Below, in pieces: positions 57,901 to 64,000 of a stretch of 64,000 nucleotides of DNA (position 1 is its first letter; each line of letters starts with the position of its first letter). The notes beneath the pieces were generated by a model. That model did no database searches and was not told the origin of the DNA. It saw only the letters and a list, made by a program, of their open reading frames with translations. The stretch comes from Caenorhabditis remanei (lineage: Eukaryota > Nematoda > Chromadorea > Rhabditida > Rhabditidae), in NCBI RefSeq assembly GCF_010183535.1, contig NC_071329.1, positions 6,262,001 to 6,326,000 on the forward strand. The letters run 5' to 3'. Position numbers and translations under genes: made by a program.

Positions 57901-60900
57901 AAACAAGAAATCTGTGAAAATGGGTAGTACCCATTTTCAAATCGAAACAAGAAGTCTGTGAAAATGGGTAGTACCCATTTTCAAATCGAAACAAGAAATC
58001 TGTGAAAATGGGTAGTACCCATTTTCAAAACGAAACAAGAAATCTGTGAAAATGGGTAATATCCATTTTCAAATCGAAACAAGAAATCTGTGAAAATGGG
58101 TAGTACCCATTTTCAAATCGAAACAAGAAATCTGTGAAAATGGGTAGTACCCATTTTCAAAACGAAACAAGAAATCTGTGAAAATGGGTAGTACCCATTT
58201 TCAAATCGAAACAAGAAATCTGTGAAAATGGGTAGTACCCATTTTCAAATCGAAACAAGAAATCTGTGAAAATGGGTAGTACCCATTTTCAAATCGAAAC
58301 AAGAAATCTGTGAAAATGGGTAGTACCCATTTTCAAATCGGAACAAGAAATCTGTGAAAATGGGTAGTACCCATTTTCAAATCGAAACAAGAAATCTGTG
58401 AAAATGGGTAGTACCCATTTTCAAATCGAAACAAGAAATCTGTGAAAATGGGTAGTACCCATTTTCAAATCGAAACAAGAAATCTGTGAAAATGGGTAGT
58501 ACCCATTTTCAAAACGAAACAAGAAATCTGTGAAAATGGGTAGTACCCATTTTCAAATCGAAACAAGAAATCTGTGAAAATGGGTAGTACCCATTTTCAA
58601 ATCGAAACAAGAAATCTGTGAAAATGGGTAGTACCCATTTTCAAATCGAAACAAGAAATCTGTGAAAATGGGTAGTACCCATTTTCAAAACGAAACAAGA
58701 AATCTGTGAAAATGGGTAGTACCCATTTTCAAATCGAAACAAGAAGTCTGTGAAAATGGGTAGTACCCATTTTCAAATCGAAACAAGAAATCTGTGAAAA
58801 TGGGTAGTACCCATTTTCAAAACGAAACAAGAAATCTGTGAAAATGGGTAGTACCCATTTTCAAATCGAAACAAGAAATCTGTGAAAATGGGTAGTACCC
58901 ATTTTCAAATCGAAACAAGAAATCTGTGAAAATGGGTAGTACCCATTTTCAAATCGAAACAAGAAGTCTGTGAAAATGGGTAGTACCCATTTTCAAATCG
59001 AAACAAGAAATCTGTGAAAATGGGTAGTACCCATTTTCAAAACGAAACAAGAAATCTGTGAAAATGGGTAATACCCATTTTCGAATCGAAACGAAAAATC
59101 TCTGAAAATGGGTAATACCCATTTTCAAATCGGAACGAGAAATCTCTGAAAATGGGTAATATCCATTTTCAAATCGAAACAAGAAATCTGTGAAAATGGG
59201 TAGTACCCATTTTCAAATCGAAACAAGAAATCTGTGAAAATGGGTAGTACCCATTTTCAAATCGAAACAAGAAGTCTGTGAAAATGGGTAGTACCCATTT
59301 TCAAATCGAAACAAGAAATCTGTGAAAATGGGTAGTACCCATTTTCAAAACGAAACAAGAAATCTGTGAAAATGGGTAATACCCATTTTCGAATCGAAAC
59401 GAAAAATCTCTGAAAATGGGTAATACCCATTTTCAAATCGGAACGAGAAATCTCTGAAAATGGGTAATATCCATTTTCAAATCGAAACGAGAAATCTCTG
59501 AAAATGGGTAATACCCATTTTCAAATCGGAACGAGAAATCTCTGAAAATGGGTAATACCCATTTTCAAATCGAAAAGAGAAGTCTGTGAAAATGGGTAAT
59601 ACCCATTTTCGAATCGAAACGAGAAATCTCTGAAAATGGGTAATACCCATTACGAATCGAAACGAGAAATCTCTGAAAATGGGTAATACCCATTTTCGAA
59701 TCGAAACGAAAAATCTCTGAAAATGGGATACCCATTTTCAAATCGAAACGAGAAATCTCTGAAAATGGGTAATACCCATTTTCGAATCGAAACGAGAAAT
59801 CTCTGAAAATGGGTAATACCCATTTTCCAATCGAAACAAGAAATCTGTGAAAATGGGTAGTACCCATTTTCAAATCGAAACAAGAAATCTGTGAAAATGG
59901 GTAGTACCCATTTTCAAATCGAAACAAGAAATCTGTGAAAATGGGTAATACCCATTTTCGAATCGAAACGAAAAATCTCTGAAAATGGGTAATACCCATT
60001 TTCAAATCGGAACGAGAAATCTCTGAAAATGGGTAATATCCATTTTCAAATCGAAACAAGAAATCTGTGAAAATGGGTAGTACCCATTTTCAAATCGAAA
60101 CAAGAAATCTGTGAAAATGGGTAGTACCCATTTTCAAATCGAAACAAGAAATCTGTGAAAATGGGTAGTACCCATTTTCAAAACGAAACAAGAAATCTGT
60201 GAAAATGGGTAATACCCATTTTCGAATCGAAACGAAAAATCTCTGAAAATGGGTAATACCCATTTTCAAATCGGAACGAGAAATCTCTGAAAATGGGTAA
60301 TATCCATTTTCAAATCGAAACGAGAAGTCTGTGAAAATGGGTAATACCCATTTTCGAATCGAAACGAGAAATCTCTGAAAATGGGTAATACCCATTACGA
60401 ATCGAAACGAGAAATCTCTGAAAATGGGTAATACCCATTACGAATCGAAACGAGAAATCTGTGAAAATGGGTAATACCCATTTTCGAATCGAAACGAGAA
60501 ATCTGTGAAAATGGGTAACACCCATTTTCGAATCGAAACGAGAAATCTCTGAAAATGGGTACTTCGAAACAAGAAGTCTGTGAAAATGGGTAGTACCCAT
60601 TTTCAAATCGAAACAAGAAATCTGTGAAAATGGGTAGTACCCATTTTCAAAACGAAACAAGAAATCTGTGAAAATGGGTAGTACCCATTTTCAAATCGAA
60701 ACGAGAAATCTCTGAAAATGGGTAATACCCATTTTCGAATCGAAACGAGAAATCTCTGAAAATGGGTAATACCCATTTTCCAATCGAAACAAGAAATCTG
60801 TGAAAATGGGTAGTACCCATTTTCAAATCGAAACGAGAAATCTCTGAAAATGGGTAATACCCATTTTCCAATCGAAACAAGAAATCTGTGAAAATGGGTA

Positions 60901-63900
60901 GTACCCATTTTCAAATCGAAACAAGAAATCTGTGAAAATGGGTAGTACCCATTTTCCAATCGAAACAAGAAGTCTGTGAAAATGGGTACTTCGAAACAAG
61001 AAGTCTGTGAAAATGGGTAGTACCCATTTTCAAATCGAAACAAGAAGTCTGTGAAAATGGGTAGTACCCATTTTCAAATCGAAACAAGAAATCTGTGAAA
61101 ATGGGTAGTACCCATTTTCAAAACGAAACAAGAAATCTGTGAAAATGGGTAATACCCATTTTCGAATCGAAACGAAAAATCTCTGAAAATGGGTAATACC
61201 CATTTTCAAATCGGAACGAGAAATCTCTGAAAATGGGTAATATCCATTTTCAAATCGAAACGAGAAGTCTGTGAAAATGGGTAATACCCATTTTCGAATC
61301 GAAACGAAAAATCTCTGAAAATGGGTAATACCCATTTTCAAATCGGAACGAGAAATCTCTGAAAATGGGTAATATCCATTTTCAAATCGAAACGAGAAGT
61401 CTGTGAAAATGGGTAATACCCATTTTCGAATCGAAACGAGAAATCTCTGAAAATGGGTAATACCCATTACGAATCGAAACGAGAAATCTGTGAAAATGGG
61501 TAATACCCATTTTCGAATCGAAACGAGAAATCTGTGAAAATGGGTAACACCCATTTTCGAATCGAAACGAGAAATCTCTGAAAATGGGTACTTCGAAACA
61601 AGAAGTCTGTGAAAATGGGTAGTACCCATTTTCAAATCGAAACAAGAAATCTGTGAAAATGGGTAGTACCCATTTTCAAAACGAAACAAGAAATCTGTGA
61701 AAATGGGTAGTACCCATTTTCCAATCGAAACAAGAAATCTGTGAAAATGGGTAGTACCCATTTTCCAATCGAAACAAGAAGTCTGTGAAAATGGGTACTT
61801 CGAAACAAGAAGTCTGTGAAAATGGGTAGTACCCATTTTCAAATCGAAACAAGAAATCAAGAAATCTGTGAAAATGGGTAGTACCCATATTCAAATCGAA
61901 ACAAGAAGTCTGTGAAAATGGGTAATACCCATTTTCAAATCGAAACGAGAAGTCTGTGAAAATGGGTAGTACCCATTTTCAAATCGAAACAAGAAATCTG
62001 TCAAAATGGGTAGTACCCATTTTCCAATCGAAACAAGAAGTCTGTGAAAATGGGTACTTCGAAACAAGAAGTCTGTGAAAATGGGTAGTACCCATTTTCA
62101 AATCGAAACGAGAAGTCTGTGAAAATGGGTAGTACCCATTTTCAAATCGAAACAAGAAGTCTGTGAAAATGGGTACTTCGAAACAAGAAGTCTGTGAAAA
62201 TGGGTAGTACCCATTTTCAAATCGAAACAAGAAATCAAGAAATCTGTGAAAATGGGTAGTACCCATATTCAAATCGAAACAAGAAGTCTGTGAAAATGGG
62301 TACTTCGAAACAAGAAGTCTGTGAAAATGGGTAGTACCCATTTTCAAATCGAAACAAGAAATCAAGAAATCTGTGAAAATGGGTAGTACCCATTTTCCAA
62401 TCGAAACAAGAAGTCTGTGAAAATGGGTACTTCGAAACAAGAAGTCTGTGAAAATGGGTAGTACCCATTTTCAAATCGAAACAAGAAATCAAGAAATCTG
62501 TGAAAATGGGTAGTACCCATATTCAAATCGAAACAAGAAGTCTGTGAAAATGGGTAATACCCATTTTCAAATCGAAACGAGAAGTCTGTGAAAATGGGTA
62601 GTACCCATTTTCAAATCGAAACAAGAAATCTGTCAAAATGGGTAGTACCCATTTTCCAATCGAAACAAGAAGTCTGTGAAAATGGGTACTTCGAAACAAG
62701 AAATCTGTGAAAATGGGTAGTACCCATTTTCCAATCGAAACAAGAAATCTGTGAAAATGGGTAGTACCCATTTTCCAATCGAAACAAGAAGTCTGTGAAA
62801 ATGGGTACTTCGAAACAAGAAGTCTGTGAAAATGGGTAGTACCCATTTTCAAATCGAAACAAGAAATCAAGAAATCTGTGAAAATGGGTAGTACCCATAT
62901 TCAAATCGAAACAAGAAATCTGTGAAAATGGGTAGTACCCATTTTCAAATCGAAACGAGAAGTCTGTGAAAATGGGTAGTACCCATTTTCAAATCGAAAC
63001 AAGAAATCTGTCAAAATGGGTAGTACCCATTTTCCAATCGAAACAAGAAGTCTGTGAAAATGGGTACTTCGAAACAAGAAGTCTGTGAAAATGGGTAGTA
63101 CCCATTTTCAAATCGAAACGAGAAGTCTGTGAAAATGGGTAGTACCCATTTTCAAATCGAAACAAGAAGTCTGTGAAAATGGGTACTTCGAAACAAGAAG
63201 TCTGTGAAAATGGGTAGTACCCATTTTCAAATCGAAACAAGAAATCTGTGAAAATGGGTACTACCCATTTTCGAATCGGAACGAGAAATCTGTGAAAATG
63301 GGTAATACCCATTTTCGAATCGAAACGAGAAATCTGTGAAAATGGGTAATACCCATTTTCGAATCGAAACGAGAAATCTCTGAAAATGGGTAATACCCAT
63401 TTTCCAATCGAAACAAGAAGTCTGTGAAAATGGGTAGTACCCATTTTCAAATCGAAACAAGAAATCTGTGAAAATGGGTAGTACCCATTTTCCAATCGAA
63501 ACAAGAAGTCTGTGAAAATGGGTACTTCGAAACAAGAAATCTGTGAAAATGGGTAGTACCCATTTTCCAATCGAAACAAGAAATCTGTGAAAATGGGTAG
63601 TACCCATTTTCCAATCGAAACAAGAAGTCTGTGAAAATGGGTACTTCGAAACAAGAAGTCTGTGAAAATGGGTAGTACCCATTTTCAAATCGAAACAAGA
63701 AATCAAGAAATCTGTGAAAATGGGTAGTACCCATATTCAAATCGAAACAAGAAATCTGTGAAAATGGGTAGTACCCATTTTCAAATCGAAACGAGAAGTC
63801 TGTGAAAATGGGTAGTACCCATTTTCAAATCGAAACAAGAAATCTGTCAAAATGGGTAGTACCCATTTTCCAATCGAAACAAGAAGTCTGTGAAAATGGG

Positions 63901-64000
63901 TACTTCGAAACAAGAAGTCTGTGAAAATGGGTAGTACCCATTTTCAAATCGAAACGAGAAGTCTGTGAAAATGGGTAGTACCCATTTTCAAATCGAAACA
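54909..64000. repeat. Satellite C array, running off the window
   Basis: More than 9 kb, about 205 units of 44 bp: a 23-bp odd palindrome (arm GAAAATGGGTA, one centre base, inverse arm) and a 21-bp spacer. Two main forms exist. Form 1 has centre A, spacer GAATCGAAACGAGAAATCTCT; form 2 has centre G, spacer AAATCGAAACAAGAAATCTGT. Form 1 fills 54909-55850, form 2 most of 55850-59000, and both mix after that. Shortened units (GAAAATGGGTACTTCG) lacking half the palindrome recur, mainly from 55990 to 57070 and after 60550. The array lacks stops in some frames, giving long false reading frames. Confidence 0.95.

Noticed and set aside
55062..63740. Long minus-strand open frames of up to 278 codons in satellite C
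   Set aside because: They simply read the 44-bp repeat, which has no stop in these frames; the predicted peptides are the same short phrases in three frames and there is no start or splice context.

Overview
This is eukaryotic DNA, most probably from a Caenorhabditis-like nematode. Coding regions are split by short introns with the nematode-type acceptor TTTTCAG or TTTCCAG. Two genes match C. elegans ufd-3 and flad-1, and the intergenic spaces are short and AT-rich. The mobile elements (a BEL/Pao-like gag element, a Ty3/gypsy element, TA-flanked foldback elements) fit the same picture.

Region 1 (1-10.1 kb) is ordinary single-copy sequence. It holds a predicted tail-anchored membrane protein on the minus strand, then a PLAA/UFD-3 homologue and an FAD synthase homologue (FLAD-1) on the plus strand. 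I assembled all exon chains by hand from splice signals, and the reading frame closes in each. The flad-1 introns carry a GC-rich degenerate repeat and a 450-bp palindromic MITE.

Region 2 (10.5-14.7 kb) holds a lysine-rich, lineage-restricted-looking gene with MITEs in its introns, followed by a 1.4-kb terminal-inverted-repeat element. Region 3 (14.7-23.2 kb) is a BEL/Pao-like element on the minus strand. Its 604-codon gag is open, but in its 3.6-kb pol region I can recognise only an integrase-associated C-terminal fragment. The heptamer TACCAGC recurs at least 34 times on one strand across the whole element, in all three frames of gag.

Region 4 (23.2-28.6 kb) is two satellites, A and B, ending in a gap. 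Region 5 (28.7-34.4 kb) has a secreted cysteine-rich gene, a 1.14-kb foldback element, and an inverted second copy of region 2 whose gene is broken by a 323-bp deletion. Region 6 (34.6-48.6 kb) has satellite A again, with an orientation switch inside it, and an inverted BEL copy split by a 7.3-kb Ty3/gypsy element with identical LTRs. Region 7 (48.7-64 kb) has a partial indel-rich copy of the same gypsy element, inverted satellite B and at least 9 kb of satellite C.

The three satellites have unrelated sequences but one architecture: an odd-length palindrome of 21-23 bp with a one-base centre, separated by spacers that mostly bring the repeat to 43-44 bp. This and the TACCAGC series are the most interesting signals. 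The order of segments and three exact 100-N gaps, all inside or beside repeats, mean that the structure beyond about 14.7 kb may partly reflect assembly or joined haplotypes.
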